Part shown: one piece after another, positions 8,020 to 15,491 of the stretch
How the letters are laid out: each line of letters begins with the position of its first letter
Numbering within the stretch: position 1 is the stretch's first letter
NCBI GenBank assembly: GCA_017470605.1
Contig: JAFUYH010000021.1
Span: forward strand, 97,079 to 161,078
Direction: 5' to 3'
From: Treponema sp.
GTDB taxonomy: Bacteria; Spirochaetota; Spirochaetia; Treponematales; Treponemataceae
DNA length: 64,000 bases
Program-made: the position numbers and the translations under genes
The notes under the pieces: generated by a model
Told to the model about the DNA's origin: nothing
Database searches by the model: none
What the model saw: only the letters and a program-made list of their open reading frames with translations

Positions 8020-10293
8020 ATGAAAAATCTAAAATACATTTTACTATCATTAATAACCGTAACACTTCTCTTTGCTGCCTGTACAGACCTTAGCAAGGAC
8101 TCAAGCGGCAGTCAGGAAAAAACAGAATATACATTAGTTGGAAGCCTTTCTTTTGCCGGAGTTAGCAAGGCAGCCTATGGCCGTACCGCAACAAGCTCCT
8201 TATCAGATGAGTTGAACTGGACAATCACTGCAAAAAAAGGAGAAAAATCTTATCTGCCAAAAGAAATATCTGGTACATCATTTTCTTTTGTTTTTGAAGA
8301 AACCGGCGAATACACAATAGAAGCCAAAGCCCTAAAAGACGACCAGGCCATTGCCCAGGGCTCAACAAGCTGCACAGTTTCCAAAGGCGGCGAAAACTTT
8401 GCTCAAATTATCGCAGCACCTCTTGCCAGCACCACCCCAGGCAGCGTAAACCTTGTAATCAATTTAGACACCGTAGCTGCAGATAACGTTGCTTCGGTTT
8501 ATGTTGAATGGCAAGAACCAAATTTTGATAGAACTGCTAAGCTCCTTGGATTCCCCATTGACGCTGTATCCTCTGCAGACGGAAAGACTCCTGAAATTAG
8601 TGAAGAAGTGCAGGCCGCTATGGATGCTTTTAATGCCTGGGCAGCACGCTGCGGCGAAGGCGAATTCAACAAATCATTTGGCGCTGAGAACGGCAAAGTC
8701 ACAATTTCCTTTGACGACATTTTCTGTGGCGCCAACAATGTAAATCTGAGTTTTAACGACTCCATTGGCAACACCCTATATTCCTGCCCAGAAATCATAA
8801 ACGTCTATTCCGGCTTCACCACCGACACCTGGTACGGCACTTCGCCGTATTTAAGTAATGGTACCTTTACACTTGGAGACACCTTTATGAAAACTCATGC
8901 CGTTGGACTTATCCCAGATACACAGATGGCCTTGTATTCTGGTGATGATGAAACTACCTATTATTTAGTAGATTCTGCAAGTGAAGTGATTACCAATAAT
9001 ACTGCAAAAGTGGAAACAGATTTTTCTGCAAGTTCTTTCTGTTTTGACAGCCAGGGCTATTTCTACACTATCGCAAAAGAAGACGAGTCTGCCATTTATA
9101 TAAAATCAAATAAGCCTGGTTTTGGTGAAAAAACACTCAATAACGGTGATTATTCTGGTGCAATGTATGTGTATGGAAACTTCGGTAATCATATGGCTAT
9201 CGACAGGATAAATGATTTTATCTATTTCTTTGACTCTGCTTATGCTGTAATTACTCAGCTTACAGGTGATGATGGCGAATATACATATAATGATACGTTA
9301 ACAGCTTATGATACTGCAAAAAGTTATTCTTTCTCTCAAGAAGATACGAACTATAGCACTATTCATGGGGTGGTAGATGCATTTACTGTATACAATGGAA
9401 TTGCTTACATTGCTAATACTTCTGAAGATGCACTTATTATAGCAGACTTAAAAAATGCAACTGCTGGAACTTCTGAAGGTTCTTATGAGGTATCAGGTTC
9501 TGAATCAGTTTCTTTAGGCTTGAATAGTTTGAATAGCTTGAATAGCTCTGGAAATGCTGAAATTACTGATATTATATACCAGGATGGTGCTGTGTATATG
9601 CTTTTACGAGATTATTACACTGATTCTGAAAATGCTCCAGGATATATTTCAATTTCGTTTAAACAGGATGAAGAAAATGATACGATGTTAGGACAAATCT
9701 ATTCTCGTGGAGCAGTTATAAAAGTAAATCTTCTTGATAATAATAGTGTACAAACACTTGGGTGGACAGATTCTCCATTAGATACTTCGGAAGGAAAGAT
9801 TTACGGTTATGGTTCTCAAAGTTATTATGAACCACATTTATGTAAAGAAAATACTTCCTATACCAAAAATAATTATTTAACTCTTTCTGCTTCAGAATTT
9901 TTTTCTACTTCACAAATTCCAGAACTTTATGTTCCTTCTTCGGAATCAACAGAATTGTATGGTCCACAAAAATTCATTGCTGTTAAACCTAAAAAACTGG
10001 TAATTTCAGATGATGGTATTGCTTTCTATACAGATTCAAATGGTGCCTATTGTTATAAAAACTTAAACCGCGTTGTTACTATTGATTTGGAAAGCTTTGC
10101 AATTTCAGAAACTAATCCAGCAGTTACAGTTAATACATCTTTTGATTCTGAAGAAAGTTATAAATTTGTATCAAATCAATATGTTGGTCAAAAGGATAAT
10201 ATTTATGTAGCAACTTGGGATGGTAATAGTAATGTGTATAACTTAAGTGAGGTCAATTATTCAATTTATGGTGGTATTCCACTTGAAGAATAG
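8020..10293 (+). CDS. Surface lipoprotein, propeller-like repeat type (paralogue of 15492-17708)
   Basis: Start chosen at 8020 (MKNLKYILL), preceded by AGGAG; an upstream in-frame codon overlaps the previous gene. The signal peptide ends TLLFAAC-TD, a lipobox. After an Ig-like N-terminal region (SFVFEETGEYTIEAKAL) the long C-terminal part has short repeating units such as YQDGAVYMLLRDY, YSRGAVIKVN, FYTDSNGAYCYKNLNR and VVTIDLESFAI, suggestive of a beta-propeller. The 15492 gene shares these motifs in the same order (e.g. GPQKF-AKPKKL region, DLESFAI). Function is unknown; the context with an LRR lipoprotein and glycosyltransferases suggests a cell-surface role. A terminator lies 70 bp downstream. 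Confidence 0.75.
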   Translation: MKNLKYILLSLITVTLLFAACTDLSKDSSGSQEKTEYTLVGSLSFAGVSKAAYGRTATSSLSDELNWTITAKKGEKSYLPKEISGTSFSFVFEETGEYTIEAKALKDDQAIAQGSTSCTVSKGGENFAQIIAAPLASTTPGSVNLVINLDTVAADNVASVYVEWQEPNFDRTAKLLGFPIDAVSSADGKTPEISEEVQAAMDAFNAWAARCGEGEFNKSFGAENGKVTISFDDIFCGANNVNLSFNDSIGNTLYSCPEIINVYSGFTTDTWYGTSPYLSNGTFTLGDTFMKTHAVGLIPDTQMALYSGDDETTYYLVDSASEVITNNTAKVETDFSASSFCFDSQGYFYTIAKEDESAIYIKSNKPGFGEKTLNNGDYSGAMYVYGNFGNHMAIDRINDFIYFFDSAYAVITQLTGDDGEYTYNDTLTAYDTAKSYSFSQEDTNYSTIHGVVDAFTVYNGIAYIANTSEDALIIADLKNATAGTSEGSYEVSGSESVSLGLNSLNSLNSSGNAEITDIIYQDGAVYMLLRDYYTDSENAPGYISISFKQDEENDTMLGQIYSRGAVIKVNLLDNNSVQTLGWTDSPLDTSEGKIYGYGSQSYYEPHLCKENTSYTKNNYLTLSASEFFSTSQIPELYVPSSESTELYGPQKFIAVKPKKLVISDDGIAFYTDSNGAYCYKNLNRVVTIDLESFAISETNPAVTVNTSFDSEESYKFVSNQYVGQKDNIYVATWDGNSNVYNLSEVNYSIYGGIPLEE

Positions 10294-10361
10294 AAAGTAT
10301 AGTATTAAAAATACAGTAAGCGAATACTAATCATTCCGCAAAGTTTTGCTAATTGTAATTC

Positions 10362-10400
10362 CCCCTGCCACATTTCCATGGACTTGTGCGCAGGGGTTTT
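10362..10400 (+). terminator. Intrinsic terminator with shared loop
   Basis: Arms CCCCTGC (10362-10368) and GCAGGGG (10390-10396) flank a loop with an inner CAC/GTG pair, followed by TTTTTGCTTT. The loop (CATTTCCATGGACTTGTG) and the downstream 26 bp recur at 12208-12266 with a different but still complementary outer stem. Confidence 0.75.
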
Positions 10401-10457
10401 TGCTTTATAGTGGGCTTATGCTAGCGGCGTAATCACTCTTGAATCTTTAAATTTACC

Positions 10458-11291
10458 TTAAGTCTTTACCATTACTTCTTTTTGTAATTCGAGAATTTGT
10501 TCAACAGTGAGAGAAGTTATTTTAGAAATCTGTTCAGGCGAAAGCCCGAGTGCGATGGCATTGATGGCAGCTTCCACCGCCTTTTCCTGGCGGCCTTCGT
10601 TAAGAGCTTCATACCTGATATCAAAATCGTGTAAATTCATGGCTAAATAATCACTCCTGAATTTCTCGTTTTCTTTAAGTTTAGTCACAATTCTAGAAAG
10701 ACGATTAGAAAAATCATCTTCACCTGGTTCATTTGTATGAATAAATCGAAGAAAAGCTTTTATAAGTTTATCGTTCTCTTTCTCATACGCACTTGCATTA
10801 TAAATTACCTTCATTGTTTTGTCATTCAAATTTATATGTGAGTTTTCTGCACAGATGTTTTTAAATGTATAACAAGGGAGTCCATATCTTTTATTATTTT
10901 CATCATAAAATGGATCTTCTTTGCATAAGAAAAGAATGAAACTTTCTTTTAATTTGTGATACGACTCACCCTTCATTAGGCAGTCAATATCAATCATAGA
11001 CTGGTAATATCTGGTTCTTTTCCCCAGTGATGGTTTTAGATTAGCCTGACATTCAATGTCGATAATTCTATCGGAATCCTTTATGTAAACATCTAAACGA
11101 ACACCTTTGCTGGAATAATACGGGGCAATCACCTTTTCCAGCTCCGGGTACTCAATTTTCTTTACCCGTATATGCAGCAGCCGTTCAATAAGTTCCGCGC
11201 ATATTTCCGGATCGTGCATCACTGCCTGAAACATTCCGTCATCTGTGAATGTTAATTCATCCACTGTTTTGATATGATTTTTTTCTGTCAT
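10458..11291 (-). CDS. Rpn-family recombination-promoting nuclease / PD-(D/E)XK putative transposase
   Basis: Start at 11291 (MTEKNHIKTVDELTF) because AGGAGA lies 8 nt upstream. The 277-residue product has the family hallmarks: FTDDGMFQAVMHDPEIC, then the PD-(D/E)XK nuclease core RLDVYIKDSDRIIDIECQ, then KRTRYYQSMIDIDCL. Relatives are Mg-dependent DNA endonucleases that stimulate recombination. The C-terminus (NEGRQEKAVEAAINAIALG...) is the variable part. In E. coli Rpn genes this part is also made separately as an inhibitory short protein; whether that happens here is inference. The gene is opposite in direction to its lipoprotein and glycosyltransferase neighbours. Confidence 0.85.
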   Translation of the reverse strand: MTEKNHIKTVDELTFTDDGMFQAVMHDPEICAELIERLLHIRVKKIEYPELEKVIAPYYSSKGVRLDVYIKDSDRIIDIECQANLKPSLGKRTRYYQSMIDIDCLMKGESYHKLKESFILFLCKEDPFYDENNKRYGLPCYTFKNICAENSHINLNDKTMKVIYNASAYEKENDKLIKAFLRFIHTNEPGEDDFSNRLSRIVTKLKENEKFRSDYLAMNLHDFDIRYEALNEGRQEKAVEAAINAIALGLSPEQISKITSLTVEQILELQKEVMVKT

Positions 11292-11422
11292 TTTTATTTC
11301 TCCTGGAAACATAAATAAAATGGAATTAGTGAAATTATTCCCTATATATATAATTGCCGCCAGATTTCATTTTTACCACTTTTTGAGAAAAAAAGTTTGA
11401 TATATGATAAAGTTATTTAAGT

Positions 11423-12190
11423 ATGGGTGAATTTACTAAGATAAAAATCTCTGTTTGCATTCCTGTATTTGGAACGGAACATTTACTTTCAGAATGTTTG
11501 CAAAGTGTTGCGGAACAAGATTTTAATTCTGTAGAAATTATTGTTGTAAATGATGCAAGTCGCGGAATGGATTCAGAAGATAAAACTTGCAATAAGATTG
11601 TGAAAGCTTTTAAGAAACATAGTCCTTTTAAGGTAACTTACATTGAACATTCTGAGAATCTTGGACTTTTGGAGGCACGCCGTTCAGCTGTTTATACTGC
11701 AAAAGGAAAATATATAGCATGCCTTGATAGTGATGATAAGTTTTTGCCGGGCGCATTGAAGGCTCTTTATGATTCTGCTGAATCAATATGTGCAGATATT
11801 GTTCAGTGGTTTTTTATTGCTAAAAATGCTAAAAAATATGTAGGAATTGAAGACCTTGTATATTTTTACAATGCTGAAACTGGTATGACTACCCGTCATC
11901 TTATTTCTGACAAAAGTCAATTGAAGGGAATAGTTTCTGCAACTTCTGCTTTTACTGCTATTCATCAGTGGTTACAGGCTGAGGCTGACCGTACTGGAAA
12001 ACTTGCTATTAGTGAGGCTGAGTGGGTAGCAATTCGCAGACTGTCTCACAATTATCTAAAAAATAATTTACTTCAGGTGCGCGAGTGTGTTGTACCAGAA
12101 CTTAAAACTACCGCCCATGAAATGCTCTGTGAATACTGGGGTAAAGATTTTGTTGAGCGCATGGAAGCAAAAATAAATAATAGGATGTAA
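11423..12190 (+). CDS. Glycosyltransferase family 2, internally deleted copy
   Basis: A 255-residue GT-A fold protein whose N-terminus (ISVCIPVFGTEHLLSECLQS, VVNDASRG, DXD-like CLDSDD) and C-terminus (HEMLCEYWGKDFVERMEA) align with the 340-residue copy at 17923-18939. About 85 residues are missing in frame after ADIV, covering the region that in the long copy reads TANTWGKLIKRELW and MADDVLL, where GT2 enzymes place acceptor-binding and catalytic acidic residues. The nucleotide-sugar pocket is kept but catalysis is doubtful. The frame is open, so a shortened protein could be made. There is no strong Shine-Dalgarno upstream. A terminator with a loop shared by the one at 10362 follows. Confidence 0.8.
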   Translation: MGEFTKIKISVCIPVFGTEHLLSECLQSVAEQDFNSVEIIVVNDASRGMDSEDKTCNKIVKAFKKHSPFKVTYIEHSENLGLLEARRSAVYTAKGKYIACLDSDDKFLPGALKALYDSAESICADIVQWFFIAKNAKKYVGIEDLVYFYNAETGMTTRHLISDKSQLKGIVSATSAFTAIHQWLQAEADRTGKLAISEAEWVAIRRLSHNYLKNNLLQVRECVVPELKTTAHEMLCEYWGKDFVERMEAKINNRM

Positions 12191-12207
12191 ATAAAGAAAT
12201 GATTTTC

Positions 12208-12247
12208 AACTGTCACATTTCCATGGACTTGTGCACAGTTTTTTTGC
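12208..12247 (+). terminator. Intrinsic terminator with shared loop (second copy)
   Basis: Arms AACTGT (12208-12213) and ACAGTT (12235-12240) enclose the same loop as at 10362, with the inner CAC/GTG pair, followed by a long T run. It ends the truncated glycosyltransferase transcript. The 26 bp beyond it match the flank of the 10362 terminator up to the stop codon of the minus-strand Rpn fragment. Confidence 0.7.
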
Positions 12248-12259
12248 TTTATAGTGGGC

Positions 12260-12612
12260 TTATGCTTGAACAGTAATTTTTTCTGCAAGTTCTTTAACCT
12301 GCTCTAGAGTAAGCCCAACACATTCCGCAATAGTTTCCGCTGGAATATTTTTCTTCAGAAAGTTTACAGCAGCTTCCACCGCCTTTTCCTGACGGCCTTC
12401 GTTTTTTGCCCTGCGGGTTATGTCTCTGTCATGTAAATTCATAGCGGCGTAATCACTCCTGAATTTTTCGTTCTGTTTAATCTTATTCACCATTTGTGAA
12501 AGACGGTTTGAAAAATCATCTTCTCCCGGCTCGTTTGTGTTTATGAAATGAAGAAAACTTTTTATTCGTTCATCTTCTGCCTTTTCATAAGCACTTGAAT
12601 TATAAAGTACTT
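12260..12612 (-). pseudogene. Orphan C-terminal cassette of an Rpn-family gene (cassette 3)
   Basis: The minus-strand frame encodes only the end of an Rpn protein: YNSSAYEKAEDERIKSFLHF, NTNEPGEDDFSNRLSQMV, then FRSDYAAMNLHDRDITRRAK and a private tail (AVNFLKKNIPAETIAECVG). The nuclease core is absent. An ATG-started frame (MVNKIKQNEKFR) covers 12260-12493, 77 residues. Homology begins abruptly at the codon for Tyr in KVLYNSS, directly downstream of the stop of the next cassette. It could be decay debris or a stand-alone product resembling the short Rpn inhibitor described in E. coli. Confidence 0.7.
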
Positions 12613-13322
12613 TTTAGTTTTCTACACTTTTATTTTTTCAAGTACAAGTTCAAGAGGTGCATTCATATCTTTAGCTGCAACTTCTGGTTTTGCATTGTAT
12701 TTTTTGATAAGCATTACAGCATCTTCCACCGCCTTTTCCTGGCGGCCTTCGTTAATACCTTCCGACTTTGCTCTACGTGTAATATCTCTGTCATGTAAAT
12801 TCATAGCGGCGTAATCACTCCTGAATTTTTCGTTCTGTTTAATCTGTTCTACCAGTGCACAAAGGCGTCTTGAAAAATCATCCTCGCCCGGCTCGTTCGT
12901 GCTGATGTAGTGCAGAAATCCTCGGATTTTTTCGTCATCTGCCTTTTCATAAGCACTTGAATTATAAATCACTTTTTAGTTTTCTACACTTTTATTTTTT
13001 CAAGAACAAGTTCAAGAGGTGCATTCATATCTTTAGCTGCAACTTCTGGTTTTGCATTGTATTTTTTGATAAGCATTACAGCATCTTCCACCGCCTTTTC
13101 CTGACGGCCTTCGTTTTTTGCCCTGCGGGTTATGTCTCTGTCATGTAAATTCATAGCGGCGTAATCACTCCTGAATTTTTCATTCTGTTTAATCTGTTCT
13201 ACCAGTGCACAAAGGCGTCTTGAAAAATCATCTTCGCCCGGCTCGTTCGTGCTGATGTAGTGCAGAAATCCTCGGATTTTTTCGTCATCTGCCTTTTCAT
13301 AAGCACTTGAATTATAAAGTAC
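12611..13322. repeat. Tandem duplication of the Rpn C-terminal coding segment (362 bp and 350 bp)
   Basis: Copy 12611-12972 and copy 12973-13322 are near-identical head-to-tail repeats, each running from TTTTTAGTTTTCTACAC to the codons for YNSS. They differ mainly by a 12-bp in-frame insertion. A third, more diverged segment lies at 12260-12610 with the same upstream boundary. Confidence 0.8.
12622..12972 (-). CDS. Orphan C-terminal cassette of an Rpn-family gene (cassette 2)
   Basis: A 116-codon frame that can start at GTG 12972 and reads M-IYNSSAYEKADDEKIRGF through VLEKIKV. It is almost identical to the last 112 residues of the full gene immediately upstream (12984-13790), except for four extra residues (KSEGINEGRQ instead of KNEGRQ). 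No recognisable Shine-Dalgarno precedes the GTG, so translation might depend on coupling to the stop of the full gene 11 nt upstream. The nuclease motifs are missing. The near identity means a recent tandem duplication. Confidence 0.65.
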   Translation of the reverse strand: MIYNSSAYEKADDEKIRGFLHYISTNEPGEDDFSRRLCALVEQIKQNEKFRSDYAAMNLHDRDITRRAKSEGINEGRQEKAVEDAVMLIKKYNAKPEVAAKDMNAPLELVLEKIKV

Positions 13323-13790
13323 TTTGAGACAATTGTCATTTAAATCTACTTCATGGTTTTCTGAGCAGGTGTTTTTAAATGTATAACAGGGAAGGCCATA
13401 AGGTTTATTTTCTGAATTCTTAAATGGGTCATAGGTGCAGATGAACAAAATATAACTGTCCTTCAGTTCAGAATAATCCTGGCCTTTCATAAGACTGTCT
13501 ATGTCAATCATGCTCTGGTAATAACGGGTTCGTTTACCCAGATAATCTTGCGGGTATGACTGGCATTCCACATCAATAACTTTATCTTCGTCTTTTAAAT
13601 AAACATCCAGCCTTATGCTTTTTGAGGAGTAATAAGGCGCAATTGTTTTTTCAAGCTCCGGGTATTCAACTTTCTTTACCCTTACATGAAGCAGGCGCTC
13701 AATAATTTCCCCGCAGATTTCGGGATTGTGCATGACGGCCTGAAACATACCGTCGTCGGTAAATGTTAATTCATCAACTGGTTTTAGCAT
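12984..13790 (-). CDS. Rpn-family recombination-promoting nuclease / PD-(D/E)XK putative transposase
   Basis: A 268-residue full-length member: MLKPVDELTFTDDGMFQAVM, nuclease core RLDVYLKDEDKVIDVECQ, KRTRYYQSMIDIDSLMKG, YGLPCYTFKN, then the C-terminal segment YNSSAYEKADDEK ... LELVLEKIKV. TAGGAGG lies upstream of the ATG at 13790. By family it is a DNA endonuclease promoting recombination. It is about 60-70% similar to the copy at 10458 in the first 200 residues but has a different C-terminal tail, and it is followed on the same strand by two orphan copies of that C-terminal segment. Confidence 0.85.
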   Translation of the reverse strand: MLKPVDELTFTDDGMFQAVMHNPEICGEIIERLLHVRVKKVEYPELEKTIAPYYSSKSIRLDVYLKDEDKVIDVECQSYPQDYLGKRTRYYQSMIDIDSLMKGQDYSELKDSYILFICTYDPFKNSENKPYGLPCYTFKNTCSENHEVDLNDNCLKVLYNSSAYEKADDEKIRGFLHYISTNEPGEDDFSRRLCALVEQIKQNEKFRSDYAAMNLHDRDITRRAKNEGRQEKAVEDAVMLIKKYNAKPEVAAKDMNAPLELVLEKIKV

Positions 13791-13945
13791 AATAGCCTCC
13801 TACTATATAAATAGTCTGCAATCTGTCATTTTCTACAATTTTCTTAAAAAAAATTTTATTTATTCCTAAAATTCTTAAAGCAAACTTTGTGGCAGCAGTA
13901 GACATTAACAGAAGGCTTGCTATACTAAAAAAATAGATATTATTT

Positions 13946-14086
13946 ATGAACAAGCAAGTTATACCAAAAATTTCTGTTTGCCTTCCCGTTTACGGCACTG
14001 AGCCTTTGCTTGCGCAGTGCCTGCGTTCTGTATTCCTGCAGGATTTTGTTGAGCGTGTGGAAGCAAGCATGAGGAAACGGCTATGA
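13946..14086 (+). pseudogene. 46-codon glycosyltransferase-2 stub (N- and C-termini fused in frame)
   Basis: ATG 13946 opens a frame reading MNKQVIPKISVCLPVYGTEP then LLAQCLRSVFLQDF, the N-terminal signature of the local GT2 family, and jumps directly to VERVEASMRKRL, the family's last residues. Compared with the 340-residue copy about 290 codons are gone. The junction lies in GATTTTGTTGAG; in the full-length copy GATTTTG occurs at both equivalent sites, so a deletion between short direct repeats explains it. No enzymatic activity is possible. Confidence 0.75.
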
Positions 14087-14151
14087 AAAACACAGAGATA
14101 TGGTTATAATAAATTGTTATGTAATCTATTTTATAATAGGGGTACAGCAAT

Positions 14152-15465
14152 ATGAAACGAATGTTTTTTAAAATCATTTTTGTTCTGGGAATCTTATGTT
14201 TTACTTCTTGTGCTGGCAATCTGGAAGAAAAAAGAGATATCAGATTAACCATTTCAGAAAACTTGTTTGCTGGCGTTCCAAGACTTGCAGATTCAGATTC
14301 GCTGACTTTAACGCTTTCGCTTTACAATGCAGACCGTGAAGAAAAAATCGATGATAAGACTGTAGAATGGAAGGGTAAAAATGAAACTGTTGTTTTTGAA
14401 GGTATCTCTTTAGGAACTTTAATTTATATTTATGGTGAAATTACTGATTTCAATAATAAAGTCTTATACAACGGAAGTTCAGAAACTAAAAAGGTTGAAG
14501 AAGATGTTGTGATTTCGCTCAAACTGACTGCGGTTAAGGTTAATGATGAAGAAATTGAGCCTGTAGATCCTTCTCCTGTAGAAGAAAAGGAAGAAGATGA
14601 AAAAGCAGTTGATGTGAGTGGAATAATTTCTTTTGAAGACGCAACTCTTATTCAGTATATTGAATCAGATATTGATATTTCTGCTGGTGAAAGCCTTACG
14701 GTGAATACACCTGTTACGTTTACGGCTAAAAACAAAGATGGAAATGAAATTCCTGCAGACGAGGTTAAATGGACAATTAAGGTTCTGTATAAAGAAAAAG
14801 ATATTAATTCTTTAACTGATGCAGTTTATTACACCGTAAATCAAAATCAGCTTACAATTTCTTCTCTGCCATCTTATGAATTTGCTTATACAATTTATGT
14901 AGATGCTTCTTATAAAAAATCTATACTTAACAAAATGATTGAAAATGTGAGTGTAGAAAATTATTATGAAATGGATTTAACAGATGCTGGGGATTCGCTT
15001 GACCAAAAAATGCTGGAATTCAGCAATGATGTAACAACAGATATTACTCTTAAAATTGTTGGTACAACCAGTGAAAATTATGATAGAGTTTTTTCTGCCC
15101 TCTGTAATAATTACACAAAATCATACAATATAAAACTTGATTGTTCAGAACTGACAACTTCTGTTTCGGAAAAATCCTTGTCTTGGGAATCAACCTTTAT
15201 CAATGCTGAATTCCTTACAGATATTATTTTGCCGGCAGATTTAACAAAAATTACATTTGCATCAGAAAATGGATGTACAAATCTAAAAACTCTTAAATTT
15301 ACAAATGAAGATACTGCTGGCTGGATATTTACTCCTTCTGATGGTGGTGAAACAAGAGAAATTGATGTTTCAGATTCAGAATTAAATGTAAAATACCTTT
15401 TAGGTCTGGATGGTCTGGATGAAGCACTTTCTTGGAAAAATGGAACTTTATCTTATGGAAATTAA
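14152..15465 (+). CDS. Lipoprotein with leucine-rich-repeat-like C-terminus (paralogue of the 5543 gene)
   Basis: A 437-residue exported lipoprotein; the signal peptide ends ILCFTSC-AG. AGGGG lies upstream of the ATG. The middle has an acidic linker (VEEKEEDEKAVD) and Ig-like beta strands (TVNTPVTFTAKNKDG). The end has a single BspA-type unit (FLTDIILPADLTKITFASEN, GCTNLKTLKF) equivalent to the LRR tail of the 5543 gene (ILPVDLTKIGYCTFSGCSNLEKIVF), so it is a shortened version with one repeat. It overlaps the upstream part of the next lipoprotein's leader region and probably forms an operon with it, as in the 5543/8020 pair. Ligand unknown. Confidence 0.78.
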   Translation: MKRMFFKIIFVLGILCFTSCAGNLEEKRDIRLTISENLFAGVPRLADSDSLTLTLSLYNADREEKIDDKTVEWKGKNETVVFEGISLGTLIYIYGEITDFNNKVLYNGSSETKKVEEDVVISLKLTAVKVNDEEIEPVDPSPVEEKEEDEKAVDVSGIISFEDATLIQYIESDIDISAGESLTVNTPVTFTAKNKDGNEIPADEVKWTIKVLYKEKDINSLTDAVYYTVNQNQLTISSLPSYEFAYTIYVDASYKKSILNKMIENVSVENYYEMDLTDAGDSLDQKMLEFSNDVTTDITLKIVGTTSENYDRVFSALCNNYTKSYNIKLDCSELTTSVSEKSLSWESTFINAEFLTDIILPADLTKITFASENGCTNLKTLKFTNEDTAGWIFTPSDGGETREIDVSDSELNVKYLLGLDGLDEALSWKNGTLSYGN

Positions 15466-15491
15466 GGAAATTAAGGAGAGGAGGAATCTCT

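Noticed and set aside
12260..13790. Insertion sequence with terminal inverted repeats around the Rpn genes
   Set aside because: I see no inverted repeats or target duplications flanking them; the repeated structure is a direct C-terminal duplication.
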